NCBI GenBank assembly: GCA_022266195.1
Contig: WHVY01000001.1
Location: 18,352,001-18,416,000, forward strand
Source: Tetranychus cinnabarinus
Lineage: Eukaryota; Arthropoda; Arachnida; Trombidiformes; Tetranychidae
Direction of reading: 5' to 3'
Length of the DNA: 64,000 nt
Shown here: positions 47,901 through 59,855 of the stretch, in pieces
Layout of the letters: each line of letters opens with the position of its first letter
How positions within the stretch are numbered: position 1 is the stretch's first letter
Notes under the pieces: generated by a model
Databases searched by the model: none
Told to the model about the DNA's origin: nothing
Seen by the model: the letters and a program-made list of their open reading frames with translations, nothing else
Translations under genes and position numbers: made by a program

Positions 47901-50900
47901 AGTTCCAAGTGAAAGCTATAGCAGTTTGATTGATATAAAAAAAGGTAAAAGTAAATTGATAAAATGATTGAATTTGAGTTATTTTACTTTTTTTTCATTC
48001 ATTTTTGTTTTCTCGCTTTCCTTGCCATTATTTTTTCCCTCTTCATTCAATACTTTTCAGTTGAGTTCTTATTACATGGCAAAACGATATTTACCATGGA
48101 ATCATTTCCCTTGATATCGGTTGATTTGAGAGGAAAAAGAAGCAAGAAGAAGAAAGTAATTCGTTGATGAAAATAAATTGAGCATGGATAAATGATGCTA
48201 TTCAATATTTCAATTTGAAAAGGAAATTGAATTAAAATTTTTACATTATCTTTGAAACTGAAACTGGAAGCAAATATTAAAGAGATGAGTTGTAACAAAA
48301 GGGTTCAGCAATTGCAAACTGAATGTTTCATAAACTCATTTGTATTCAATAATTGATTGGATTGAGCGAGTGAACAAACTAAGAGGATTAAAATGAACAA
48401 AGAAACCAAGTTAATCTCGACAGTTTAATAACGATAATATGAAGAGGAAAATTGCAATTTATTCCTTATTTTTCATTGAAAGTTCTGAGCCCGAGAATTT
48501 GATAATTATTTTGTTCAACAAAAACATCAATTGAGATTCAAGATGATGGTCGATAAGCAAACAATGTTAACGTTTGGCAAAAGGTAATTTATCATTATTT
48601 TGTTGGTTATTAAAGAGACGAATGTTTTTAATGAAAAAATATTTTTCTCCACTTTCTGGTCAAACAATGTTGCAAAGTCCAATTAGTTTGATGATTAATG
48701 GCAAAAATAACAGAAGAGAAGCAACAAAAATCGAAATGTTAACACTTTTCTTTGCTGAAAAGCTGATTGGGAGTAAATAGCAAGTTGAACAGCAAATGTT
48801 GAAGATATTGAATAACAAGTTACAAGACAAAATGAGAAAATCTTATTAGACTTTTGTGATTTTCTGAATTCTTGTGTGGGTTGAGCTGTTAGCTTATCCA
48901 GTCGAGTCAAGAAAAGCTCATTTTTAATCTTGTTTTTGCTTCACCTAATCCTTGATAATATTCATTATTGTAATGGACCAAAATGTTGCTCAAGTTTCAA
49001 ATTTTGTTTTGCATTTTACTTCTTGAAAAAAGGTAAAATTTTCCCCTTTTTTTCTGCCTTTGCTTTTTCATATTTGCAATTGTTAATGGATTCACTTAGA
49101 CGCTTTTATCATTCATTTTTTTTCCTGGTTCAAAGTTGCTTCAGTTTTAACAATTTTATCCATCATGTTACTCATGTTTCTCATGCCTGTTTCTCTCATT
49201 TCCTACTCACTCTCTATCTTATGATGAGTTTCCTATTTCCAAGTTGAATATCAGTTTCTCTGTATCACTCACTCAGGGAGTGGAAACAAATATCACTCCC
49301 TGTATCGATCCCTGGAACAAACCTTTGGATAACTATTGGAAAGCCTAAAATCGATCCAAAATTTTCTTTTTTTCTCTTCTCTCTCTCTACCTTCATCATC
49401 TTTTTCATCTTTAAGCTATTTTTTGTTACCTACTTTCGCCTCTTTCCCCGTTTTGCAAAGTTGACTTACAAATGTAAATTTGTTGATGAAAAGTGAGGAA
49501 ACAAGAAAAAGCAACAACAAGGAAGAAGAAGAAGAAAAATGTTAAAAGACTTGATTCGTTTACCATTTTAGCCTTACCTTGCCATTTCTCTCGCCTTGTT
49601 CTTGAACATTCAATACATTTATATGATAAACAAGATGATGATGTTCATGATGAAGATGTCTGCTCAACTGTAAACTGTATATTAAACTAAAATTACCTTA
49701 ACGTAAGCATGTTTTTAAACGATTACACTTTGCTCTTCACTCATTTTGTTTAAACAGTTTTCTTCCTTTTCTCTTCTTCTTAAATTGTAATTTTAAATTA
49801 GCCAATTGTTTAATGTTGTTTGCACAAATTTGAAATTTGCTTTTCGTCTCTTTGCTACATTTAACTTTATGCATATCCAAGTGTTTACTCAGCAAAACAA
49901 ACGACGATTCAAAGGTTGATTGATGAAATTAAATTGATTCCTAATTGAGTGTAATTCAATGAAATTACTTATAATACTTGACTGGTTGGCCTTGATGAAC
50001 ACTTGAGTGTAAAACTGAAAGATTGTAACTCGTACCATTCAATGTCTAATGTTACTTGTTCATTCCAATTTATCATTAATAATTCGACTCGAAAAATCCT
50101 CATGAGAATCCAATTATTATTACAAGTTTCAATTTAGTCTTTTTTTGCCTTTTCTGTCAAAATTTCTTTTTTTCTCCATCAATTTGGATTCTTTTTTAGC
50201 CTGACTTTGGCTCATTTCCTGATTACGATTAATTAATTGGACTTTCAATTGGCAGACATGAATGGGAAAACAGGAAACTCTGAGGAATTAGCAAATTTTT
50301 AAATGTTAATCATTGAACTGAAAAAGATGAAAGAGTGGAAAATGTTTTCAAGAGGAAAAAATTTGATTCAAGATTTGGTTCAATGAAAAGCAATTGAAAC
50401 ATCAATGTTATTTTTTTACACTTGGAGTTTGATGGTGCTTGATGTAATGATATTAGCAGTAATAATGATAACAATAATAATGGTATTAATTCAAGGTAAG
50501 AATTTTGAGGAGAATGCTTTTTTACCTGAAACTGAATGGAGTGAAAGAAAAGAGGCAAAAATTGTTTCATCATTAGGTTTGTTCAAATGTGATGAAGAGA
50601 AAGTTTCGTTTGTTGAAAATTCAACTTGAATTGCTTTCCATTCTTTTCTTGGTTTCAAATTCGTAAAACACTGCAACATTTGGTAAGAAAAGTTTGAGTT
50701 AATGGTCGACTCATGATAATGGCTGCAATTATACCGAGATTATCTGATATAATAAAATGAACAACTTTTATTTTCGAGTTACGAGAAATTTAATTTTCAC
50801 TCGCAAATTGTATTGCCAGTTATTTAACAACTAAAAGTAGATTCTAACTAATCATGTCGCGGTTGAGTTCAAATTTAATGGGAGATCATAATTAGACAAT

Positions 50901-53900
50901 TTAGAGCACAGAAATGGAAATATTTGACTTAAAAGAAAAAGAAAAAGAGAGCTATAGAACAATGATTCAGGCCAGGGATTGAATTGTAACCAAACGAAAA
51001 GTATCCGATTTAGATTAGATCAAATAGGAATAAACCAATTTTAAAATATCGACTCAAATCAGGACTTAATTTAAGTTCAAGAAGTACTAATTGGGTAGAT
51101 ATTTCGGCGTTTAGGATAGCATAACTGTTTCAGTTCAGATCCAAATCTGTGGCTTTTCATCGACGAATGAATCAAGTGAATTTTGCACAAAATTGATTTC
51201 ACAAGCTTATGGATAAAAAGCGGTGAAGAAAAACTCGAAAAGACTAAATAATAAGTTGGATGAATGGAACTAAAAATATGCAAATCAAAGCATTATAGCA
51301 ATGGAATTTTTAGATGTGATCAAAAGGTCTTGATAATAGTAATCCAAACTCTATTTCTGTTAAAAATTCCATTCTTAAATCTTTTTACATCTCGAGCCAT
51401 TCTGAAAAGACGCAGTTTCTTAATGAAAAAAAACCGAAAAATTGACAATCCAAAAAATAGTCTTAGCTCGAGAAATCCGTTACTGGATGAGAAAGAACCT
51501 TTCAAAGTTACTGAAGAATTCAAAACGTTTTACTATTATTTTGTGAGTGAAAAAAAACAAGTTTTATTTTTGAATTTTGCGATAGATTCTCATTGGAATA
51601 GATCCAAATTGAAAATAATGAGATCGTTATGAGTGAAAACTGCCAGAAGCTAGTGGAAAATTTCCATCATCAAGATAATAATTGTGATCTTAAAATTTAT
51701 TTTCCTTGGCCTCTCATTTTCTAGTTTATTTTATAATTTTGTTCGTAAACAAGGATTTTTTTAAAAAGAAAACTTCTGTTTTCGATTAAAATTTCGACAA
51801 ATTTTTGATCCAAAGAGAGCATAAAATAATCATTCAGTGAATCATCGGTTCCAGAATGTTGATATTATAATGCAACAGAATTTGTGTTTATCTTCAATGG
51901 ATATAATAAATGTTTGTTTGGATGAATTTTGTAGCATTTCAATTTGCTTAAACTTTTTATTGCAGTGTCAATGCAAAGTGAATTTGTTGTCTAATAGATT
52001 AGTTTGATTGATCAAATCAACAAAAGGTCCAATACAAATATTGATACTAATAATAGGAAATAAAAAGTGATTGTCAGGTTATCAAGTGAAATCCTATTTC
52101 CTATTATCATTTCCAACTTGAATCAATCATAATTTAATGAACCCAAATCCAGCATTTATTTATAGTTTGGATTCGAGTTTCGAAAATTTGTTCAGTTTTT
52201 TTTTCCCTTTAAACATTTCACAATTTGTGAGTTTACAAAATTCAGAACTGATTGAGATAATGAATTATCCTGACGGTAATGAGAATAGCAAGAGTAATGA
52301 TGATAATAATAATCATAACTGAATGTTACTTGTCAATAGTAATTGAATTAAGTTGACGTGATAAATACAAAAGTAAACATGAATCTGAAGGGAGAGAAAA
52401 GAAGAAAACGATAAAAAGCAAATTGGATTGAAATCTAAATCAACTAATGTTCATCATCATCATTACCTTTATTATTATTATTAGCATAACTTTCATCATT
52501 TTCATTTAGCTAATCATGAACAAGTTTGCACAGTAAATTCAAAAGGAAATTACATTTTCAGGGAAAAATATTGCAACAATTTGTGTAAGTGAAGAAAAGT
52601 CCAGGGAAGAAGCAAATTTGCTCAGTTTACCTTCAACTTTTTGAACCAGGTAAATGGTTAAGGTGATGGCTCAGGATTGAGCCATAAAGTAAATTTGATA
52701 AACAACAGAAGATGAGAGGAAAAAATAAGGAAAAAATGAAATTTTTGATGAAAATTATGAAACGTTAAAGATTAATGATGAATCAAGATGAATAATTTAT
52801 GGCATTAAACTAACAAGATTTGTTTATCCTTTTAAAATTGATTTTCATGTTGAATGGATTGGACAAGTTGACAGATAAGTTTTGAAAAAGAGTATCATTA
52901 ATGAATCTTGACGAAAACACGAATACAGAAGATATTGGGAAGCTTTAGCTTGGGAAGATATTGGCTGCTGAAACAGAACTAAATGTTATGATTGATAAAT
53001 TAGATAACATTTAATGACTGGATTGATGCAGATCTAATGATAGCATCAATGAGAAGAAGAGATCTAAAATGGTAAAAATAATTGTGAATTAAATGCATTT
53101 CAAGGGCGGTTCAAATCATTGAATCAGCATTCAATTTTGATAACTTTGAAGGGTAGAGTAACCAAGCTCAATTTAAAATCACAATCTAAATCAAATGAAT
53201 TTTTTCATGAAACTCATTTCTCTGATGTAATTTTTGATGTTCAATTAGAAAATGTACTCATTGTGAAAATAAAATTTTATATTACAAAGGTATTGTACAA
53301 GAGGTCACTTTGATTTACGGAAAAGTTAGAGAGAGAGAATGAGCTGAAACTCATTTTTTATCGATAAAACTTATTGGTGAACATGGTTCATTGGACACTT
53401 TTTTCGATTCATCAACAGTTCTCTAGATTTTGGCCATTGACCTTAAACTTTGGGCCTAAAATCTCGAGAATGGTAACATCAACAATCATCATTCTTTGGC
53501 CAATCATTAGATTTTATCATGTGTTAATCCCTAATTGATGACATAACTCTTGTCTAGTTACATGATCATGGTGACTATGCAGCTTTTTTCCTTGTCCTTA
53601 TTCTATTCTTAATTTTCTTCCATAAAAAGTAGTATAAATAGCTGGACAATGTTCAATCGCCAAAGCTATTCTAAGAGTAATAAAGCCTTTTCTGGCGTTT
53701 TAAAGCAGTTCGTCGAGTAACGATGTAGTTGTCTTGTCAACCAGTTCTGACCCTTATGCTGTTTCCAGACATTCCTCATAGTTTACATTTTTCGGTTATT
53801 CTGTGGTTTGTAAACCTTGGTTAATCTTGGTTAGGATTAGAATCCTAAAAGTGAAAGGCAACAATTTAATCTTACTCTAAGTTTGTAACTTTTTAGTGAT

Positions 53901-55932
53901 CCTGAAAGAAACTGATATTCAGGATTTAAGAGGCTGAATTTGTCTTTTTAAGTGTGAATGAATCCTAATTCCAACTTTATTGAAATAATGAAATCTCCCT
54001 TTCAACTTGAATGTTGATACGAACCAGATTTTGGCATTCACCCAAAGAGATTGAATTTAAATTGAAATTGGCTAAATTGAAAGGAGCCATTGGCTTCTCA
54101 TCTAAAGGTAATGATAATTGCGGTCATTAAAGTTGATTTTGCTCGTAACAATGTTGAAATTGTTGAATTTACTGAATAAAAGTAAATGCTTTTTTTGATA
54201 TTTCAAGTTTTTTCTCTGTAATTGAATTGGTAAAGGTTAACTGAATGTGAAGATATTTTACAACAAAAGGTGAATACAATTAAAGTAAATGATAATAGTT
54301 TGGAAATTCAATAAACTCTGTGATTTAGTTTATTATTGATTGTCATTTGAATATTTTTCTGGTCACTCTCTTTGTTTTCCCTCAATTTATGCCATTAATG
54401 AGATACTGGAATGAGATTTATATGGACAAGTCTTCTGTCTTTTCTCTCTCTCTTTGATACACTTTTGGTTAACCATTGTCCTGTTTTTCATGGTTGACAA
54501 ATTTTTACCTGAATATTGTAATAAATATTGAATAAGCAGATGTACATGGAAATAATAATAATATAACCTGTAACCGTGTTAATATATTGACATGGAATGT
54601 GTTCATCTCTAAACATATTGTTCAGTAGAGTTGAAAAATCGGGTTAACACCCAAAGATATTTCATCTTCATCTTTTACTCTTGCAGCTTCCAGAAGTTTA
54701 TTCAGATTCACAATTGATTCTGTCCTGACTGACTGTTGTTGTTTGGGGTTGTTACATCAACATGAATTACCTTGAAGGAAAGAAGAATGAATGAGTCAAT
54801 GATGATAAGATTGTAATGAAAAGAAGACGAACAAGAATAAGAATCAAATCCCTATTCACCGAGAATCGACTTATTTCACCATTTACCTTTTTTTACTTTC
54901 TCTTTTCATCTACTTCATCATCTTCATCAAACTCTTTTTTTCTCTCTTCTTCTTCATCTTCTTTCATCTTCTTTTACTGGTCATAATGATAATAATAACA
55001 TGAGCAACAACAACAATGCACCAAAAAAAGAGGATAAAAGGACAAGTGAATCACCTGATTAATGACAAGACTTAGAAGCTGGTAAAGGAAGGTTTTTTTC
55101 CTGGTCTCAAGTCTTCATCTGAAAGTCAAGTTTTTATCTCATTACATGATAATATTATTATCATTCTTGCTCAGAATTAAAACCATTGAGAGAATGTATC
55201 AATCAATTAGAATTAACTAATCATTGGATGGGAAAACAAATCCATTCTCAATTCATTATCTATCATTATGTGGACTGCTTTAGATTTAAATGTGAGTCTA
55301 TCGATCATTTTATATTTGCTCATTTCTTCGACTTTTGATTCTTTTACTGTAAATGTTGAATCGATTCTTTGAAATGGTCATGGAAAGGGTGACAATTGCT
55401 GTGTAAATCAAAAATGATAATCATGTGTGTATTGGGCAACAATAGACTATCGACAGGAAAATATTGATTGAATGGTAATGGTTATAAATCATGGAAATAC
55501 TTTTGGCATGTATTCAGTACGATAATAATTTACTGCAAGACTGATCATTTTTGAACTGGTTTCAGAGCTTAATTTATTGCCATTTTGAGTAACATTATTA
55601 TTCTGTAAACTTCACCTTTAGGTGTAATAAACCTGAGAAAAGGTTCAAGTGAAGAACCCAAATGACTGAGGAAAGTTAATGGGGTTGATTGAGGGCTTGT
55701 AGGTTGCAATGAACAAACCTTCACAGAGAATGTCGAAACCTTTACTTTTCTCTTGGCACGAACAAGGTTTAATTAATGACCGCTGGGGACAAGCATTACG
55801 AAGTAATGAGCCTGGAATTAATGATAAAATAATCCAAAACCCGGTCCAGTTGATTAAATTGATTAAAGTTATCGGGGAAGAGGGTTGCAATGTAATTAAC
55901 AAAAGAGATCTCTGGTGATTAATGATTTCCAT
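35949..55932 (-). CDS. Leucine-rich-repeat cell-surface protein, about 502 aa, seven exons over 20 kb
   Basis: Exons in transcript order: 55932-55719, 46595-46354, 46062-45805, 43912-43696, 43616-43436, 36481-36342 and 36205-35949. All have AG/GT ends and compatible phases. Exon 1 carries a hydrophobic leader (FWIILSLIPGSLL) and an LRRNT cysteine cap (ACPQ...CSCQ...ILCEG). Exons 2-6 encode about a dozen LRRs of 23-25 residues (for example LDLRGNNITIVEENSF). The last exon holds an LRRCT cap (DNPFVCHCGLVW...TECQL...LLDC) and a short hydrophobic end (IYFILFNIAHFLVRYL), which could be a GPI signal or membrane anchor. Such proteins act in adhesion or neural wiring; no specific ortholog is recognised. 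Introns of about 9.1 and 7.0 kb contain other genes and repeats. The start ATG is the first in frame but not independently supported. Confidence 0.85.
38614..38886 (-). CDS. Small secreted helical protein, 90 aa (family member 3)
   Basis: ATG at 38886 (MQLIFKVLPIFLIAFNLI), chosen over the upstream in-frame start at 38934 because it opens directly on a signal peptide and follows the family leader AAAAGTTAAAATG. The signal peptide ends near ISCVSS. The mature chain is acidic then helical (NIRQTVETALNNGKSNVNDF, ALKSIRKDLIEEIRARA), without cysteine. Promoter TATAAAATA at about 38962, then ATGATTTCAG. It lies inside the large intron of the LRR gene, on the same strand. It is a relative of the 31.4-32.0 kb pair and of the broken copy at 63.83 kb. 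Confidence 0.72.
   Translation of the reverse strand: MQLIFKVLPIFLIAFNLIISCVSSDDTADMENAIIRREIMDNIRQTVETALNNGKSNVNDFIDALKSIRKDLIEEIRARAKDSRGFISVN
38941..38962 (-). promoter_or_regulatory. TATA box plus ATGATTTCAG block of family member 3
   Basis: Reads TATAAAATAAAATGATTTCA leftward from 38962, almost identical to the block before family member 2. Confidence 0.65.
40474..40511 (+). promoter_or_regulatory. TATA box and initiator of the 40576 peptide gene
   Basis: TATAAAA at 40474-40480 and TCAGTT, the arthropod initiator consensus, at 40506-40511. The TATA-to-initiator spacing is about 31-34 bases, as expected for RNA polymerase II core promoters. The start codon follows 65 bases later. Confidence 0.7.
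40576..40710 (+). CDS. Secreted peptide, first exon or complete 44-aa frame
   Basis: ATG at 40576 opens a strong signal peptide (MKLITVIFFIALIASFSF, cleavage after VSA), then a short polar segment with one cysteine (QMVTCAGR) and TAA. The TAA lies inside a perfect donor site (GGAAG|GTAAGG), so this is probably exon 1 of a longer secreted peptide whose next exon I could not identify. Its promoter is clear (TATA at 40474). It sits inside an intron of the LRR gene on the opposite strand. Too short to classify. Confidence 0.55.
   Translation: MNSMKLITVIFFIALIASFSFVSAHKHLENDKNGVPQMVTCAGR
46596..55718. other. 9-kb first intron of the LRR gene
   Basis: No gene supported. It contains AT-rich DNA, GAT/ATC triplet tracts (for example 49630-49660, 52300-52320, 52455-52490), TC-rich tracts (49365-49420, 54895-54970) and one dispersed-repeat copy at about 53190-53530. 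The many 60-120-codon frames on both strands are low-complexity and are not called. Confidence 0.55.
53190..53530 (+). repeat. Dispersed repeat related to the foldback element arms
   Basis: Aligns in order with 4330-4662 of the foldback left arm: CATGAAACTCATTTCTCTGATGT here against CGTGAAACTCATTTCCCAGATGT there, then the GGTCACTTTGATTTA / GATCACTTCGATTTA and CATTAGATTTTAT segments. Diverged, single arm only, no inverted partner. Confidence 0.65.
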
Positions 55933-57162
55933 CAATTTTTTTAGGATCACATTCACAAGATTATATATCGATTAAGATGTTTAAGGTTAAGTTAAATTGG
56001 ATCACGTTGGTTCCTCTACTTATTGCTTGGATAATTTACAGATGTTATTGACACAAAAATTTACTGTTAACAATCATATCACACATAATTGAACTTAAGA
56101 ATACTCGAGAAACTGTGAAAATCTGGTAAACAAAAGGAGAAAAAAATGGTATTGAAAATAGTATCTTGTCTGGGTCTACACTTGCTTTTGCCGATTTCAA
56201 TCCCAATCAGGTCAAACAGCAATGTTGATGAAATGGTTTAGTGACAGAAAACATGATAATCACATCGAGATGAGTTCATCGTGGTGAGAAATGGCTGGAC
56301 ATTGATGATGGAAACATAAAAATCTGGATAAAGTTAGGTGAGTTGATTTCAAACATAACAGCAAAGCAACACTTGAATTTATAATATACAACTGGTCAAC
56401 AATGAAAATGAATTGATTAAAAATCCGTTTTTTAAATGTTAGAGGTGAAGTTGGATTGGAGAAAAAAATAATTAGAAAAAGTTTGACTTGAATTTTTTGG
56501 CTAATTAGATTCCAATGCTCGTTGATAGGTAGAAACGTTGATGTTTGAAAGTGAATTTATATGTAAATGCAAATGGTTGAAATAAATTGCAAGCAAATTA
56601 ACTTGTTGGCTAGCCGAATAAATTAACCGGTTAATTGTTGAGATAGCTGAAGGTTAATCTGTTGTTGTTGTCTTGTTAAAGCTGGAAAGTTTCAACATGG
56701 GAAAATGAACGAGAAAGATAAAACAGATGAAAAAAGAGAAGAAACAAGGAAAGGAAAATTTCATTTACGAAAATTTACTAAGAGATTGCGTCAAATTGAA
56801 GCTTCATCTGGTGACAAATTTTGTCATTTCAAAAATCATGAATAATCTATTTAATTTTTTCAGCTCATGAGATTCATTTGATTTGGCTAATTGGATTAAT
56901 TTGTACTTCTTTCACCATTTTAACTGTTAACCGGATTATTGACCGGTTTATCTCTGTTTAACTCGCATTATCTTTCAATGCGCACTATCATAATGGTCCC
57001 TCACGTTTTTCCCGGTTATTTTCTGGTTTCAACAACTTGTTTCTCATTGTTTACCTTTTTAATTCTGTATTTTTGTATTTATTTATTTGTATTTCTGTTT
57101 TTAATAAGTTTTTTGTTAGTATATTTGTTTATTAGAATTGACAAATCGTCTTGTGCCTTGCT
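55933..57162. other. Divergent intergenic region between the LRR gene and TIPIN
   Basis: AT-rich. It should contain the promoters of both genes, but no core element was assigned. A T-rich stretch at 57010-57130 forms the TIPIN leader. Confidence 0.4.
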
Positions 57163-58260
57163 ATGGATCTTTTTCTCACCGAAGAAGATTATCTGCCTGC
57201 CGAGTTTGATGAGTTACCTTTGGATGAGGCTATTTTAAGAGTTCGTGAACTAGAAGATGAAAGACCATCAAAGAAAAAGAAATCAAAGGGAGAAAAGGTT
57301 AAACGTAAACGAGCTCCAGAAGACGATGAAGACGGTGATCCCGATAAGCAAAATGATGAATATGTAGAGGAAGATGGTTGGTTGGTCAATGATCTTGGCG
57401 ATGATGGTTATGCTGGTTACGAAGAGGAGGATGATGAAGAAGACGATGACGATGATGGTGATCAGGAACGACCAAAGGTTTTCGGTGAAGATGAAGCAGA
57501 AGAGGTAGATGATGTATCTGGCAAGCCAAAAAAGCCAAAGAATGATGAAAAGGAAGAAAAGGAGAAGAAGAAGCGTCGTATAATCCATAAAGGCCCAAGA
57601 GTGACTCTCAATGTTGATAGATTGAAACATTTTAATGCTTTGCCCGTGCTACCTGGTATTTTAAGGAAAATGAAGTTCAAAGGTAAAGGGTTTGAAGAGG
57701 ACGATTTAGCCCTGATAATGATAACCATGGAACAGTGGGCTCATCGAGTTATGCCAAATATGAAATTTGATGATTTCATTGAAAAAGTTGAACAACTTGG
57801 ATCTAAAAAGATCCTTAAAACTTTTGTCGCCAAAATGAGATACAATATGACCCTCGATGTTCGTGGTAATGTACCTGGAAAAGATTTTGATCGTGACACG
57901 GATGAAGAAATGTTGTTCGACGAGGAATTACCTCCAATGCCGACAGTTAATGCTGAAGATGCTTTTGATGCTTTGATGAAAGAGGCAGAGCTTGTGGTGA
58001 AACAAAGAGCTGCTGCTTCTAGTTCAGTTTCTAATGTAACCAATGAGAATACAAATAATCCACCGATGGTGCCTTCTGTGAATAATAGTCAGCCCACTGC
58101 AAGCTCACAGAATACCAGTAGTCAAAATAAATCATCCTCACTAACTGAAGAGCAGAGAAGGAAAATCGCGGAAAATGCTAGGAAAGCTGCCGAGAAAAGA
58201 CTTTCTATCGCTATGGAAAAGACTAAAAAGCAAGAATTAGAGAAAAGCTTAACACAATGA
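57163..58260 (+). CDS. TIPIN: TIMELESS-interacting protein (TIPIN/Csm3/Swi3 family), 365 aa
   Basis: TIPIN forms the fork-protection complex with TIMELESS, stabilising stalled replication forks and supporting the S-phase checkpoint in the nucleus. Single exon with ATG at 57163 (MDLFLTEEDY). The first 140 residues are acidic and lysine-rich (KKKKSKGEKVKRKR, then EEEDDEEDDDDDGD). The Swi3 domain spans about 145-230: GPRVTLNVDRL, LPGILRKMKFKGKGFEEDDL, QWAHRVMPNMKFDDFIEKVE and the LG.KK motif. A polar tail ends with a basic helix (EEQRRKIAENARKAAEKRL). Length is near the family norm. Two parts of this gene are duplicated further right (60613-60729 and 63518-63805). Confidence 0.92.
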   Translation: MDLFLTEEDYLPAEFDELPLDEAILRVRELEDERPSKKKKSKGEKVKRKRAPEDDEDGDPDKQNDEYVEEDGWLVNDLGDDGYAGYEEEDDEEDDDDDGDQERPKVFGEDEAEEVDDVSGKPKKPKNDEKEEKEKKKRRIIHKGPRVTLNVDRLKHFNALPVLPGILRKMKFKGKGFEEDDLALIMITMEQWAHRVMPNMKFDDFIEKVEQLGSKKILKTFVAKMRYNMTLDVRGNVPGKDFDRDTDEEMLFDEELPPMPTVNAEDAFDALMKEAELVVKQRAAASSSVSNVTNENTNNPPMVPSVNNSQPTASSQNTSSQNKSSSLTEEQRRKIAENARKAAEKRLSIAMEKTKKQELEKSLTQ

Positions 58261-58267
58261 AAAGGAT

Positions 58268-58286
58268 CTATCGACAGCTTCACTTT
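58268..58286. repeat. 19-nt WASHC5-derived tag in the TIPIN 3' flank
   Basis: CTATCGACAGCTTCACTTT, immediately after the TIPIN stop, is identical to WASHC5 coding sequence at about 60574-60592 (minus-strand codons for QSEAVDR). It marks a former or copied junction between the two genes. Confidence 0.6.
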
Positions 58287-58372
58287 ATATTTATTTAATT
58301 TTTCACGTTTTTCATTAAGCAATTGTTTATAAATTTCTTTCACTCTCAATTCTAATTGTGAGGTATGCATTA

Positions 58373-59197
58373 TTAATTCAAAAATTTTACTGGATCATGA
58401 CCAGTTTCGCTTATTATCCCATCTCGAGATTGTTTACACTTTTTATAGGTTGTCCAATGCATCTCTACATTAGGGTTTGAAAATGTATGCAGCATTAACC
58501 ATCGAAGAGCAACATTACATTCCCTCAAAATATTAGTTAACTTTGATGTAGAATCTAAGACCACCTCTTCGTCAAGATATCCTTCTTTCAGTAAATCTGT
58601 AGTTTGCTGTAATAATTTATTTAGATGATTCTTGTGATAGATCGCATGTTTACGTAGACTAGTTGTTTCCAAAGTATTGTTTAAGGCTGATTTAGCTGCA
58701 CGGTAAGGCTCCCAAGCTTCTATAAGGTTAACAATGATTCCCATATAAATGTTGATGACAAAGTTATCAGAGAAAAATTTATCCACAATTTCCCTCATAT
58801 TAGCATGTTGGTTGTGTAAAAAGTCTGGCGCAAAGTAGAGGATAACATATAACATTGCAGCTTGATTGGACATGGCGAAGCTTCGATGTTCAGAGTATGG
58901 GTAAGAAGACAGTTGATTATAAACATCACCAAACCTTAATCGACCAATCACTAAGCTAAGATATTCAGCATTAATGGGTACTCTTTTGAAAAAATCCTCC
59001 GGATAGTTGACAGGTCTTTTATTTGTTACCGACGAGTAGCCAGTTGAACGCAGAAGATTACAGACATCATCAATATTTGAATCAGATGTAAATCGTTGTG
59101 CAGAGTAACGATAATAAGAAACTAACATTCTTTCTCGAACCGATCCTACAATTTTTTGGCCCACAGTTAGAAGAACGACGCCACAAAGATAAAGTGT
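58373..59197 (-). pseudogene. WASHC5: WASHC5 (strumpellin) block, about residues 147-424
   Basis: Strumpellin is the large scaffold subunit of the WASH complex, which drives Arp2/3 actin assembly on endosomes. This block keeps very strong family similarity: VRERMLVSYYRYSAQ, LLRSTGYSS, RVPINAEYLSLVIGRLR, EHRSFAMSNQAAMLYVILYF, AWEPYRAAKSALNNTL and ECNVALRWLMLHT. It is open from 59164 as annotated, but similarity starts at about 59197 (LYLCGVVLLTVGQKI) right after an in-frame stop. It ends at DPVKFLN then TAA, where the full protein would continue. The N-terminal block lies immediately upstream, but about a dozen residues are missing at the junction and it needs a frame change. Confidence 0.8.
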
Positions 59198-59213
59198 TTA
59201 TCACATTATTGTT

Positions 59214-59618
59214 TTACCATCCATATTGACCATAACTGTTGACATGATTTGTTGAATAAAAGCCTTTTTCTAGGTCAGTCATATACTTGTCTGGGTCAAA
59301 AATGTACTTATGAAAAGATTCGAAGGCAAGGTAAAAGTCAATCGAAATATCAAGATAGTTGTCACGGATTTCATCGTCTTTGTCCCGGAGAGCTGGAGTT
59401 GAGTCAATTTTCGCCTCGATTGCTTCCAAATTTTTGAAATAAGTAAAGTCGACGATTATATTAGAATAACGATTGAACTCCGTCTTAATGTCAGGTTTAA
59501 AAACAGCCGGTATCATGTCAGATAGACGGAGAAGTTCAGCAATAATGGCATTACCACGGGAAACAAGACGGAGAAGATTGATCCCACAAGGATTACTTTC
59601 ATCAAGAAAGTCAGCCAT
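59214..59618 (-). pseudogene. WASHC5: WASHC5 N-terminal block, residues 1-134
   Basis: ATG at 59618. MADFLDESNPCGINLLRLVS, then GNAIIAELLRLSDMIPAVF, FTYFKNLEAIEAKID, and FYLAFESFHKYIFDPDKYM match the strumpellin N-terminus. The frame ends in TAA after YGQYGW. The next block (58373-59197) resumes after a gap too short to be an intron (about 16 bp plus a frame change), so the joint is broken. It may be the 5' end of a truncated transcript. Confidence 0.8.
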
Positions 59619-59855
59619 TACAAAAATTAATTACTAAATAAATTAGAACTAAGCAGGTCACTAAATTAGTTAAATTAATATAAATATAAATAATAAATCT
59701 AGGCCAAAAATTAAGGGGAGTTTATGTTCATTAGTGAAACAAAATACAGTAAAACTCAGTGAGCAGTGAGACAAAAAATGTAAACAAACATTCAAGAATG
59801 AAAGCCGCGCTTTTCAATTTTGTAAATGTAAACAAAATTAACAGTTTCTGAAAAT
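59619..59855. other. Spacer between WASHC5 blocks
   Basis: AT-rich, no coding similarity. By position it could be the original promoter or leader of WASHC5 just upstream of the N-terminal ATG. Confidence 0.4.

Noticed and set aside
49365..49540. Possible coding or regulatory element in TC- and GAA-rich tracts
   Set aside because: Simple-sequence DNA in a large intron; nothing beyond base bias.
57283..57728. Minus-strand frames over TIPIN (hydrophobic or His/Leu-rich)
   Set aside because: Antisense shadows of the acidic and lysine-rich TIPIN region.
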